Positions 1-5,791 of a stretch of 6,580 nt of DNA are shown piece after piece. The DNA lies in the NCBI GenBank assembly GCA_013329565.1, contig DUJZ01000006.1, forward strand, positions 1 to 6,580, in the 5' to 3' direction. The position numbers and the translations under genes were made by a program. Positions within the stretch are counted from its first letter, which is position 1. Every line of letters begins with the position of its first letter. Source of the stretch: Methanomassiliicoccales archaeon. GTDB taxonomy: Archaea > Thermoplasmatota > Thermoplasmata > Methanomassiliicoccales > UBA472. The notes beneath the pieces are model-generated. The model did no database searches. It saw only the letters and a program-made list of their open reading frames with translations, and was not told where the DNA came from.

Positions 1-1118
1 GCATCGGAGGAGAACGATACCGGGTCCAGGCAGGCCTTGATGATCAGCTCGCCTTGGAACCCTTCGCCCCGTTCGTCCCCATCCGCTGCCTGCTGTTCGA
101 CGATCGATCCCGTCGGCCCGGCCTCGCTCTTTGAACGAAGATACCGGCCAGAAGCGTTCAGCATGGTGGCGAACTCCTTGGCCTCCCGGCTGGCCGAGCC
201 AACGGGGTATGAAGGGAACAGGTAGACATCCCCCAGCATGCCGTCCAGTATGGCAGGGTCCTTGCCCATGTCCTGCAACGAGTTGCGCAGAGCGACCTTG
301 AGTATGTTCCGGCTTCCGTTCTCCAGTTCGGACCAGCTGTAGAACTTGCTGAGGTTCTCATCCTTGATGGAAAGGTCACGTCGACCGCGGAACGTGTTCA
401 CTCCATAGCTCTTGAACAGTTGGCTAACTTCGCTGAACGTGCACTCCCATCCTATGGCCCTGAGATCGTTGGAGAAGGCGATCATGGCCACCGCGGTTCG
501 GGTGACCCAGCCGAAGAAGGGCAGGTCATCCTCCACCACCTGAAGTACCCCGGTTCCCAAGGCGTCCTCGATCACGGAGGTGTGAAGGGGCCCCTCCAAT
601 CTTCGAGCTTTCCTATCCTGCAGATCGCCCACCGCGCCGACGATCGCCAGATAGGCCAGGTCGACGTTCGCTGGATCGAGTTCCCTGGCCACGAAATATG
701 TGCAGCCCGCCCCGCTCAGGTGGGTGGAGCCTTCGAATCCGAACTCCACGGGGTTGAGCATGTTGTCCATGCCCCCGAAGAACTCCAGGAAGGATTGCCC
801 GCTCCCGAAGATATGGTGATGGTCGGTTATGATGGCCCGGGACCGGTCGATGGACTTGTACGATCCAGCTCCCAGGTCGCAGATCCATATCAGGTCCTCG
901 CTGCTGGAGTTGATGAGCTTTATCTCCTTCTCGTTCAGGGATTTCAGGAAATGGACCTTGGGGTCCACTCCCAGCCTTTCCACGGCGCGATAGGCTATGG
1001 CCGCGGATGAAACGCCATCCGCGTCGATGTGCGAGAATATCGCTACGGACCTCGCTCGCTTGACGCGGGCGGCGAGGCTCTTCGCACGGTCCATGAAGGC
1101 CTGAGCGTCTCCGGTCAT
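1..1118 (-). CDS. DHH-family phosphoesterase, archaeal RecJ-like nuclease (3' end outside window)
   Basis: The frame is open from the ATG at 1118 to the left edge, giving 372 residues with no stop. The DHH signature motifs are in order: SHIDADG at about residues 29-35 (motif I, metal-binding aspartates), CDLG at 80-83, TDHHH at 98-102 (the DHH motif), and a Gly-rich LSGAG at 134-138 leading to VGAVGD at 160-165. The later REAKEFATMLNASGRY stretch (near 308-323) resembles archaeal RecJ-like proteins (GAN/Cdc45-related), which degrade single-stranded DNA or RNA from an end and can associate with GINS. The C-terminal nucleic-acid-binding domain is probably cut off; archaeal relatives are usually somewhat over 400 residues. 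The start codon overlaps the stop of the upstream exonuclease gene as ATGA, with a partial Shine-Dalgarno AGGGTG six bases before it (1125-1130), so the two are translationally coupled. A nanoRNase-type or other DHH enzyme is possible, since the distal domain is not visible. Confidence 0.85.
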   Translation of the reverse strand, partial: MTGDAQAFMDRAKSLAARVKRARSVAIFSHIDADGVSSAAIAYRAVERLGVDPKVHFLKSLNEKEIKLINSSSEDLIWICDLGAGSYKSIDRSRAIITDHHHIFGSGQSFLEFFGGMDNMLNPVEFGFEGSTHLSGAGCTYFVARELDPANVDLAYLAIVGAVGDLQDRKARRLEGPLHTSVIEDALGTGVLQVVEDDLPFFGWVTRTAVAMIAFSNDLRAIGWECTFSEVSQLFKSYGVNTFRGRRDLSIKDENLSKFYSWSELENGSRNILKVALRNSLQDMGKDPAILDGMLGDVYLFPSYPVGSASREAKEFATMLNASGRYLRSKSEAGPTGSIVEQQAADGDERGEGFQGELIIKACLDPVSFSSD

Positions 1119-1879
1119 CTGGCGCACCCTGTGAGCGACCTCTCCTCAAGCCTCCCGTACACCGTCTCGGCCAACGGCTCCAGGTTCCTGGTATCTTCCT
1201 GGTTGTAGCGGCGTAGCAGTCTGAGGGCGTTCTCGTTGCCCTTCCTCTCCCAAAGATGCCAGAGGTAGACCGCCTCCTCGCCGGTGACGTATGCCACCTC
1301 CTGCGGGCGGCGGTAGCCGAGCAGCACCTCGACCTGCTTGAGCCCGCCACGGAGACCTACTTTGGGGCAGGCGTGCCGGAGATCGTAATGGGGGACCTTG
1401 GGAACGGAGAAGGGGAACGCCCTCTCGATCATCGGCAGGTCGAACGAGGCGCCGTTGAAGGTGACCAGCATCTTCGCTCCGGAGAGGGCCCTGATCATAT
1501 TCTCCGAGCTGAGGTCCATCCCCCGGGTCAAAGTGGTCGTACCTCCGTTGCGGTGCACGGACACCATGGTTATTACGGCCCCAGGTCCCAGTCCGTCCGT
1601 CTCTATGTCCAGGTAGGCGGTGTCCTCCTTGAGACGACGGTACATGCGCCAATGCTGTCCCGACGGGAGGAGTTTGGTGAAGTATTCCGTGCGTCCCCGG
1701 TCCCAGAGGTCCTTGGCCGTGCCGAGCTCCTGGTCCAGGGCCTCCTTCCTTTGGACGGATATGCCGGCGAGATGACTCCTGTCGAAGAACTCCTCCCAGG
1801 AGAGCACGCCCGTTTCCCACAGCCTGCGCTCCTTCAGCTGTCCGATGCCCGGAAGGAGAAGGAAGGTGCGCCTGATCAT
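1115..1879 (-). CDS. RNase H-like / DnaQ-fold 3'-5' exonuclease, YprB-type
   Basis: This 254-residue protein carries a complete DEDDy exonuclease motif set: DIET at residues 91-94 (metal ligands D91, E93), FNGASFD at 141-147 (D147), and YNQED at 225-229 (catalytic Y225, D229). HYDLRHA near 164-170 and a GGLKQVE stretch are typical of the RNase_H_2 / YprB-like group. The N-terminus LPGIG followed by an LW..GVLSW pattern (9-28) looks like the helix-hairpin-helix-like lead-in common in this family. The substrate is unknown; a two-metal nuclease acting on DNA or RNA ends is inferred from the fold. I chose the ATG at 1879 because the family-like sequence begins there and a TATA element lies about 26 bases upstream; a TTG at 1939 in the same frame would add 20 residues of unlikely sequence running through that promoter. 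It ends in an ATGA overlap with the RecJ-like gene, and the two are probably one nucleic-acid processing operon. Confidence 0.85.
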   Translation of the reverse strand: MIRRTFLLLPGIGQLKERRLWETGVLSWEEFFDRSHLAGISVQRKEALDQELGTAKDLWDRGRTEYFTKLLPSGQHWRMYRRLKEDTAYLDIETDGLGPGAVITMVSVHRNGGTTTLTRGMDLSSENMIRALSGAKMLVTFNGASFDLPMIERAFPFSVPKVPHYDLRHACPKVGLRGGLKQVEVLLGYRRPQEVAYVTGEEAVYLWHLWERKGNENALRLLRRYNQEDTRNLEPLAETVYGRLEERSLTGCAR

Positions 1880-1901
1880 CACCCTTTCAGCGGAGCATCC
1901 G

Positions 1902-1909
1902 TATAATAT
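1902..1909 (-). promoter_or_regulatory. TATA box for the exonuclease/RecJ-like operon
   Basis: On the minus strand this reads ATATTATA inside an otherwise GC-rich stretch. Its centre is about 26 bases upstream of the ATG at 1879, the usual archaeal TATA-to-transcript-start distance. That predicts transcription starting at or next to the start codon (leaderless mRNA), which fits the lack of a properly spaced Shine-Dalgarno before this ATG. Seen: sequence and spacing. Inferred: promoter function. Confidence 0.5.
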
Positions 1910-1943
1910 CCTATCGTCCCCAGCTCCGAAAATGTGCAAGGGA

Positions 1944-1950
1944 TTGATAT
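1944..1950 (+). promoter_or_regulatory. Possible weak TATA element for the phosphoesterase gene
   Basis: TTGATAT is the only AT-rich patch in the 35 bases before the ATG at 1975 and is centred about 28 bases upstream of it, again close to leaderless spacing. A weak AGGG (1967-1970) precedes the start as the only Shine-Dalgarno candidate. The match to an archaeal TATA box is poor, so this is tentative. Confidence 0.25.
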
Positions 1951-1974
1951 CCCACCTGCTGCCTTCAGGGAAGC

Positions 1975-2706
1975 ATGCAGCATATCGACGTGACGCCCGA
2001 CATCCGTATATTCAACGGGCGTTGCGCCATGCTCCTCCGGTCCCGCGCCCTTGTGCTCGGAGACATGCACCTGGGAATAGAGGCCAGCCTGGAACTTGAG
2101 GGAATGCAGCTCCCCCGCGCCCAGGCCCGGGAGTCCAAACGGAGGATCGACGAGCTGGTCGAAGCAGATCCGCCGAAACGGATCGTGGTGCTAGGCGACC
2201 TCAAGCACGAGTTCTCCCGAAACCTGGACCAGGAGTGGTCGCAGGTACGGGGAATGCTGGAGCATCTCGGTTCCATCGCTGAGGTCACCGTGGTCCGCGG
2301 CAATCACGATAACTATCTGGCCACCATAACCTCCAGCCTCGGTCTGGATCTCGTGGACGAGGTGGTGGTGGACGGGATACACCTGTCGCACGGTCACATA
2401 GCCAATCCCGGAAGACCGCTGATCCAGGGACACGAGCATCCATCCGCCCGTCTCTTCGACGGCGTGGGCGGTTACGTCAAGCTTCCGGCGTTCCTTTACC
2501 ATCAGCAGGCGGAGGTGCTCGTCCTTCCGGCCTTCAGCCCCCTGGCCTCCGGGAACGACGTAAGCACCCTTCTGGCCGGAGATGTGCTTTCCCCGGGCCT
2601 AAGGGAGTTGGACATGGGCGAGGCGCAGGTCATCGGCTGCAGCGACATCGGGCTCATCCGGCTGGGCAAGGTCAGGGACCAGGGTAAGGGACGCCGACGG
2701 GCATAG
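1975..2706 (+). CDS. Metallophosphoesterase, archaeal SbcD-related (calcineurin-like)
   Basis: This 243-residue cytoplasmic protein has the full calcineurin-like metallophosphoesterase motif series: GDMHLG at 29-34 (D30, H32), GDLKHE at 74-79 (D75), RGNHDN at 108-113 (N110, H111), SHGH at 138-141, and GHEHPS at 152-157. The GDxHxG first motif, the GDLKHEF variant of the second motif and the HEHPS ending match the archaeal SbcD-related phosphoesterases (COG1407, TIGR00024 group), which bind two metal ions and hydrolyse phosphoesters; the physiological substrate is not established. Length fits the family. The C-terminal tail after about residue 230 is basic (RDQGKGRRRA). It is divergent from the exonuclease/RecJ-like pair, so the area is rich in putative nucleic-acid enzymes. 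The stop is TAG, followed by a second in-frame TAG at 2713-2715, which is notable if the organism decodes TAG as pyrrolysine. Confidence 0.9.
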   Translation: MQHIDVTPDIRIFNGRCAMLLRSRALVLGDMHLGIEASLELEGMQLPRAQARESKRRIDELVEADPPKRIVVLGDLKHEFSRNLDQEWSQVRGMLEHLGSIAEVTVVRGNHDNYLATITSSLGLDLVDEVVVDGIHLSHGHIANPGRPLIQGHEHPSARLFDGVGGYVKLPAFLYHQQAEVLVLPAFSPLASGNDVSTLLAGDVLSPGLRELDMGEAQVIGCSDIGLIRLGKVRDQGKGRRRA

Positions 2707-2731
2707 GTTCAATAGCGTCCATTGTTTTTCC

Positions 2732-3721
2732 ATGACGTTCATCATGCGAACCATCAAGAGCAAGAGGGTGCTCATCACCGGTGGCGCCGGGTTCATCGGA
2801 TCCAACATCGCCCAGGCCCTGCACGAAGAGAACGAGGTGCTGGTCCTGGACGACCTGACCACGGGTACGAGGAACAACCTGGACGGGTTGGACGTTGAGC
2901 TTATCACAGGCAGCATACGGGACGCCGACAAGGTCCGGGGGGCGATGGAGGGCGTCGATTACGTGTTCCACCACGCGGCCATCGCCTCCGTGCCGCGCAG
3001 CGTCGACGATCCGGTGTCCAGCAACCAGGTGAACGTGTGCGGTACGCTCCGGGTTCTCATGGAGGCCCGGGACGCCAAGGTGCGCAAGGTGGTGTTCGCG
3101 TCATCCTCCGCCGTCTATGGCGACGCCCCCTCCGAGATCAAGCGGGAGGACGACCTGCCCGCTCCCATCTCCCCGTACGCCGTCACCAAGATGACCGGCG
3201 AGATGTATTGCCGGAACTTCTGGCTGAACTACCGCTTGCCGACCTGCAGCCTGCGGTACTTCAATGTTTATGGTCCTAGGCAGGATCCGGCATCTGATTA
3301 CGCCGCGGTCATCCCCCGATTCATCTCCGCGGCCAAGGCCGGCAAGCCGCTCACGGTCTTCGGGGACGGAGAGCAGACCCGGGACTTCGTGTACGTCAAG
3401 GATGTGGTGCAGGCGAACATTCTGGCCGCCACGGACGAGGAACATCACGGCGAGGTGTTCAACGTAGCGAATCAGGAAAAGGTCACGGTGAACCAGCTGG
3501 CGTCCCTGGTGCTCAGGTCTCTCGGTCGGAAAGAGGAGGGAGGGATCGTGCATCTGGACGAGAGAAAGGGAGACGTGAAGCATTCCCTGGCCGACATCGG
3601 GAAGGCTCGCCGCATGCTCGGCTACGCACCGCGATTCGGTCTGGAAGAGGGACTCTCGCTCACGGTGGCGAGCATGGATCAGTCGCCGGTGCGAGGAAGG
3701 AGTTCCTTCCCCATTTTATGA
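2732..3721 (+). CDS. NAD-dependent nucleotide-sugar epimerase (extended SDR, UDP-hexose/UDP-HexNAc 4-epimerase-like)
   Basis: The 329-residue protein starts with a Rossmann glycine motif GGAGFIG at 17-23 and an acidic LDDL at 39-42 that would bind the NAD ribose. The SDR catalytic triad is present as SSS at 124-126, Y149 and K153 (SPYAVTK). RYFNVYGPRQDP at 175-186, AAVIPRF near 191-197, and GDGEQTRDFVYVKD at 211-224 are the nucleotide-sugar binding signatures. The PRQDP...YAAVIP form resembles the WbpP/TviC-type UDP-GlcNAc 4-epimerases as much as GalE, so the exact sugar is uncertain. It probably supplies precursors for surface glycans or protein glycosylation. The start could also be the in-frame ATG at 2744, just before the Rossmann strand; neither has a clear Shine-Dalgarno. 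It lies 25 bases after the phosphoesterase, with five Ts (2724-2728) between them, so cotranscription is undecided. No glycosyltransferase is adjacent. Confidence 0.88.
   Translation: MTFIMRTIKSKRVLITGGAGFIGSNIAQALHEENEVLVLDDLTTGTRNNLDGLDVELITGSIRDADKVRGAMEGVDYVFHHAAIASVPRSVDDPVSSNQVNVCGTLRVLMEARDAKVRKVVFASSSAVYGDAPSEIKREDDLPAPISPYAVTKMTGEMYCRNFWLNYRLPTCSLRYFNVYGPRQDPASDYAAVIPRFISAAKAGKPLTVFGDGEQTRDFVYVKDVVQANILAATDEEHHGEVFNVANQEKVTVNQLASLVLRSLGRKEEGGIVHLDERKGDVKHSLADIGKARRMLGYAPRFGLEEGLSLTVASMDQSPVRGRSSFPIL
3695..3718 (+). terminator. Possible terminator hairpin at the end of the epimerase gene
   Basis: GGAAGG (3695-3700) and CCTTCC (3705-3710) form a perfect six-base-pair stem with an AGTT loop, followed by CCATTTTA. 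It lies within the last codons of the epimerase gene, immediately before its TGA. The T tract is only four bases, so termination is tentative; the arms may simply reflect coding sequence. Confidence 0.35.
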
Positions 3722-3730
3722 TCCGGACCG

Positions 3731-3741
3731 AAAATTAATTA
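3731..3741 (+). promoter_or_regulatory. BRE/TATA-like promoter for the rubredoxin-like and radical SAM genes
   Basis: AAAATTAATTA preceded by CCG resembles an archaeal purine-rich BRE followed by a TATA box. Centred near 3738, it predicts transcription from about 3763. The resulting leader of about 16 bases would contain the AGAGGA Shine-Dalgarno at 3765-3770 that serves the small gene at 3779. Confidence 0.45.
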
Positions 3742-3764
3742 CTTTCATAACCCCTATATCATTC

Positions 3765-3770
3765 AGAGGA
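3765..3770 (+). promoter_or_regulatory. Shine-Dalgarno of the small rubredoxin-like gene
   Basis: AGAGGA ends eight bases before the GTG at 3779 (five before an in-frame TTG at 3776). It decides the start of a gene otherwise too short to notice. Confidence 0.5.
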
Positions 3771-3778
3771 TTGGATTG

Positions 3779-3871
3779 GTGGAGTGCATCGTCTGTGGAT
3801 GTATCTTGAAGAAGAACCAAGACAAGTGCCCTGTTTGTGGTGCATCCCAAAGTGAGGATGACGATTATTGA
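3779..3871 (+). CDS. Small rubredoxin-like zinc/iron-knuckle protein (30 residues)
   Basis: Starting at GTG 3779, the frame encodes 30 residues ending at TGA 3869-3871. It contains paired knuckles C3-x2-C6 and C17-P-V-C20-G, with an extra cysteine at 8 and an acidic tail (SEDDDY). The CxxCG...KCPVCGA layout matches the rubredoxin-like domain found at the ends of rubrerythrins and in small archaeal zinc ribbons, so binding of one Fe or Zn is likely; a redox role is inferred only. Support for a real gene: a TATA-like element, a Shine-Dalgarno with eight-base spacing, a dense metal-binding motif in a short frame, and a 14-base overlap with the radical SAM gene in another frame, which implies translational coupling. 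Against: very short, non-ATG start, no homologue comparison possible here. Confidence 0.6.
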   Translation: MECIVCGCILKKNQDKCPVCGASQSEDDDY

Positions 3872-4949
3872 TCTGCGGTCAATAGGCGGATTTCGGCCGG
3901 CGAGGTGGGGTGTTCCAGAAGGGACCAGCATCGCTTGTGGACTGTGCCCGCACAAATGCGTCATCTCTGAGGATCGGTTAGGCAGGTGCCGGGCACGCGG
4001 CGTTCTCGATGGGAGACTTATCACGTTAAATTACGGACGCGTGTGCGCCCAGATGATAGATCAGATCGAGAAGAAACCGATCTACCATTACCGGCCGGGT
4101 TCCAAGCTCCTATCGATAGGCACCTTCGGCTGCAACCTCGATTGCGATTGCTGTCAGAACGCCGCCCTGGCCTCGTCCGGGCCCGAGGGGCGTGCTGAAC
4201 TGGTGACGTCTCCGGAGGAGATCGTCTCGTTCGCTGTGCAAAAAGGCGCGCAGGGCATCGCCTTCACCTTCAACGAGCCGGTGGTCTGGAGCGAGTTCAT
4301 CATCGATGTCGCCAGATCGGCCAAAGGGCGGGGCCTATACATCATGATGAACTCCAACGGTTATGTGGAGGTGGAGCCGTTGACAGAGCTCCTCGAAGAG
4401 GTGGACGTTTTCAAGGTGGACGTCAAAGGGTTCACGGACGAATTCTATCGGAACAGCTGCGGAGGGACGCTATCCCCGGTGCTTCGCACCTGCCATATGA
4501 TCAAGGAAAAGGGAAAACATCTTGAACTGGCCTACCTCATCATTCCGGGTATGAACGACTCAAGGGAGGAGATCGAAGGATTCTTCAGATGGACGGCAGA
4601 ACTTGGCAGGGACGTCCCCGTGCACCTGTATCGCTTCATGCCCGCTCACCGCCTCTCGCATGTCCGATCCACGGGGATGGGGGCGATGAGGGACGCCAAG
4701 GCCGTGGCCGCATCTCACGGCCTGCGCTTCGTTTACCTCAGCGGAATGGTGGAGGGCGACGAGCATCAGACCTTATGTCCCAATTGCGGGGCTTTGGTGA
4801 TAAGCAGGGCGGCCAAGGACGCGCCTGAGAAGGTGGTCTACGAAGGCACCCGCCTGAGCAAATTCTGTCCTTCGTATTCAGAAATCGAGGACCGGACGAT
4901 CGAAGGCCGGTGCGCGTCCTGTGGTGAATTTATTTACAAATATCCATGA
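3858..4949 (+). CDS. amrS: AmmeMemoRadiSam-type radical SAM enzyme (AmrS-like)
   Basis: This 363-residue protein has the radical SAM signature CNLDCDCC at 92-99 (C92, C96, C99 in CX3CX2C spacing) followed by QN, as in the PflA-related AmrS group. The cluster binds a 4Fe-4S centre that cleaves S-adenosylmethionine to a 5'-deoxyadenosyl radical. N-terminal CGLCPHKC at 27-34 with C44 is the additional cysteine module typical of this family; downstream FTFNEP (137-141) and KVDVKGF (186-192) are family strands. A C-terminal zinc ribbon is visible as CPNCG (307-311) and CASCG (352-356). The group is named for genes that co-occur with AMMECR1 and Memo proteins; neither is present here, and the product is not firmly known. 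I chose the ATG at 3858, which fits the distance to CGLCPHKC; GTG codons at 3837, 3840 and 3852 are alternatives. It overlaps the small rubredoxin-like gene. Confidence 0.85.
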   Translation: MTIIDLRSIGGFRPARWGVPEGTSIACGLCPHKCVISEDRLGRCRARGVLDGRLITLNYGRVCAQMIDQIEKKPIYHYRPGSKLLSIGTFGCNLDCDCCQNAALASSGPEGRAELVTSPEEIVSFAVQKGAQGIAFTFNEPVVWSEFIIDVARSAKGRGLYIMMNSNGYVEVEPLTELLEEVDVFKVDVKGFTDEFYRNSCGGTLSPVLRTCHMIKEKGKHLELAYLIIPGMNDSREEIEGFFRWTAELGRDVPVHLYRFMPAHRLSHVRSTGMGAMRDAKAVAASHGLRFVYLSGMVEGDEHQTLCPNCGALVISRAAKDAPEKVVYEGTRLSKFCPSYSEIEDRTIEGRCASCGEFIYKYP

Positions 4950-4979
4950 ATGTAAGGAAATTAAACGGCCTTAACGATA

Positions 4980-5050
4980 GTGCATGGCACGATTGCATGG
5001 ATGTATACTCCATCCATTGAAAATAGTGTGGATGTCTCATCCATCCATCC
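4980..5050 (+). promoter_or_regulatory. Two TGGATG palindromes upstream of the corrinoid gene (candidate operators)
   Basis: ATGGATG (4997-5003) and CATCCAT (5011-5017) form a 7+7 inverted repeat with a seven-base spacer. A second inverted repeat, TGGATG (5029-5034) and CATCCA (5038-5043), follows 32 bases on and runs into a CATC tandem tract ending at 5050. A smaller GTGC-ATG-GCAC palindrome (4980-4990) and a repeated TGCATGG (4981-4987, 4994-5000) precede them. The shared half-site TGGATG sits directly upstream of the TATA element at 5056, a position suited to an activator or repressor. Function is inferred from symmetry and position. Confidence 0.5.
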
Positions 5051-5055
5051 AAGGG

Positions 5056-5062
5056 TTTATTA
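5056..5062 (+). promoter_or_regulatory. TATA box of the corrinoid protein gene
   Basis: TTTATTA, centred at 5059, predicts a transcript start near 5085, leaving a leader of about 27 bases that contains the strong Shine-Dalgarno. It abuts the TGGATG palindromes. Confidence 0.5.
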
Positions 5063-5097
5063 GTCTCGATTGAAATTTGGACGCAGAAAACTTCTTT

Positions 5098-5102
5098 GGA
5101 GG
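5098..5102 (+). promoter_or_regulatory. Strong Shine-Dalgarno fixing the corrinoid gene start
   Basis: GGAGG lies nine bases before the ATG at 5112. It excludes the longer in-frame TTG start at 5070, which would place coding sequence over the promoter and this site. Confidence 0.75.
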
Positions 5103-5111
5103 AAATCTATA

Positions 5112-5747
5112 ATGACAAACATGGACGCATTGATTGACATAGTGGTTAAGGGGAGGATCAAGGAAGCCAAGGGAGAGACCCAGAAGCTCCTTGACGCTGG
5201 AGTCACCGCCAGGGAGATCATCTTCGACGGCTTGAGCAAGGCGATGGAGATCGTCGGCGAGAAGTACGAGAAGAAGGAGTACTTCCTGCCCCAGGTCTTG
5301 CTGTCCGCCCAGACCCTGTACCAGGGATTGAACCTGGCCCTGCCGAAGTTGGACACCGCTTCCGCTGAAGCTGCCGGTAAGATCGTCCTCTGCGTGGTCG
5401 AGGGAGATGTTCACGACATCGGTAAGAACATCGTCAAGGCCCTGCTGACCGGCGCTGGCAACACCATCTTCGACCTTGGCCGCGATGTGCCCCTGAAGGA
5501 CATCGTGCAGAAGGCGAAGGACGAGAGCGCCCAGATCGTCGCGACCTCCACCCTGATGACCCCCACCCTGGCGGGCATGAAGGAGATCGAGAAGATGCTG
5601 GCCGAGGGCGGCATGAAGGGAAAGGTAAAGACCATGGTTGGCGGCGGTGCCACCTCCGCGGACTTTGCCAAGAGCATCGGTGCAGACGGCTGGGGCTATG
5701 ACGCCAACGAAGCCGTTCGCGAAGCCATCAGGCTCCTGAAGCACTAA
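5112..5747 (+). CDS. Methyltransferase-associated corrinoid protein (MtbC/MtmC/MttC-like)
   Basis: This 211-residue soluble protein has the two-part layout of methyltransferase corrinoid proteins: an N-terminal helical cap (about 1-85, with the YFLPQVLLSAQTL stretch at 57-69) and a C-terminal B12-binding Rossmann domain. The cobalt-ligating motif is DVHDIG (99-104; H101 lower axial ligand), with STL at 146-148 and GGGAT at 177-181 lining the nucleotide tail. Such proteins carry a methyl group on cobalt between a substrate-specific methyltransferase and a CoM or pterin methyltransferase; in methylotrophic methanogens the substrates are methylamines, methanol, thiols or methoxyl compounds. The substrate cannot be read from this protein, and no methyltransferase gene is adjacent, so I give no symbol. 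Strong Shine-Dalgarno, TATA box, its own terminator and a consistent GC-ending codon choice suggest high expression as a single-gene transcript. The next gene is a regulator. Confidence 0.9.
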   Translation: MTNMDALIDIVVKGRIKEAKGETQKLLDAGVTAREIIFDGLSKAMEIVGEKYEKKEYFLPQVLLSAQTLYQGLNLALPKLDTASAEAAGKIVLCVVEGDVHDIGKNIVKALLTGAGNTIFDLGRDVPLKDIVQKAKDESAQIVATSTLMTPTLAGMKEIEKMLAEGGMKGKVKTMVGGGATSADFAKSIGADGWGYDANEAVREAIRLLKH

Positions 5748-5748
5748 C

Positions 5749-5775
5749 GGGGCATCGCCCCCAATTTCTTTTTTT
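5749..5775 (+). terminator. Terminator after the corrinoid gene
   Basis: GGGGC (5749-5753), ATC loop and GCCCC (5757-5761) form a five-base-pair GC stem one base after the stop codon, followed by a T-rich tract with seven consecutive Ts (5769-5775). T tracts drive archaeal termination, so this likely separates the corrinoid transcript from the regulator. Confidence 0.7.
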
Positions 5776-5791
5776 ATGATCTCTTATTAAA

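Noticed and set aside
420..1010. Long plus-strand open frame opposite the RecJ-like gene
   Set aside because: It is a shadow of GC-rich codons; the minus-strand frame carries the complete DHH motif set, while this one shows no recognisable domain.
1256..1906. Plus-strand open frame opposite the exonuclease gene
   Set aside because: The opposite strand has the DEDDy motifs with correct spacing, and this frame would run through the divergent promoter.
1880..1939. TTG start adding 20 residues to the exonuclease
   Set aside because: The added stretch contains the TATA element and has no family resemblance; the ATG at 1879 is better placed.
4950..4979. Terminator for the radical SAM gene
   Set aside because: TTAA-ACGGCC-TTAA symmetry is too weak and no T tract follows; no convincing terminator seen.
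5038..5050. CATC tandem tract as a repeat array or CRISPR-like element
   Set aside because: Only three four-base units and no spacers; it is better explained as part of the palindromic site.
5070..5111. TTG-initiated N-terminal extension of the corrinoid protein
   Set aside because: It would begin upstream of the predicted transcript start and cover the GGAGG site serving the ATG at 5112; family N-termini match the shorter form.
5037..5744. Long minus-strand open frame opposite the corrinoid gene
   Set aside because: The plus strand has the Shine-Dalgarno, the DxHxxG motif and a terminator; the antisense frame is a by-product of codon bias and is repetitive in Leu, Gly and His.
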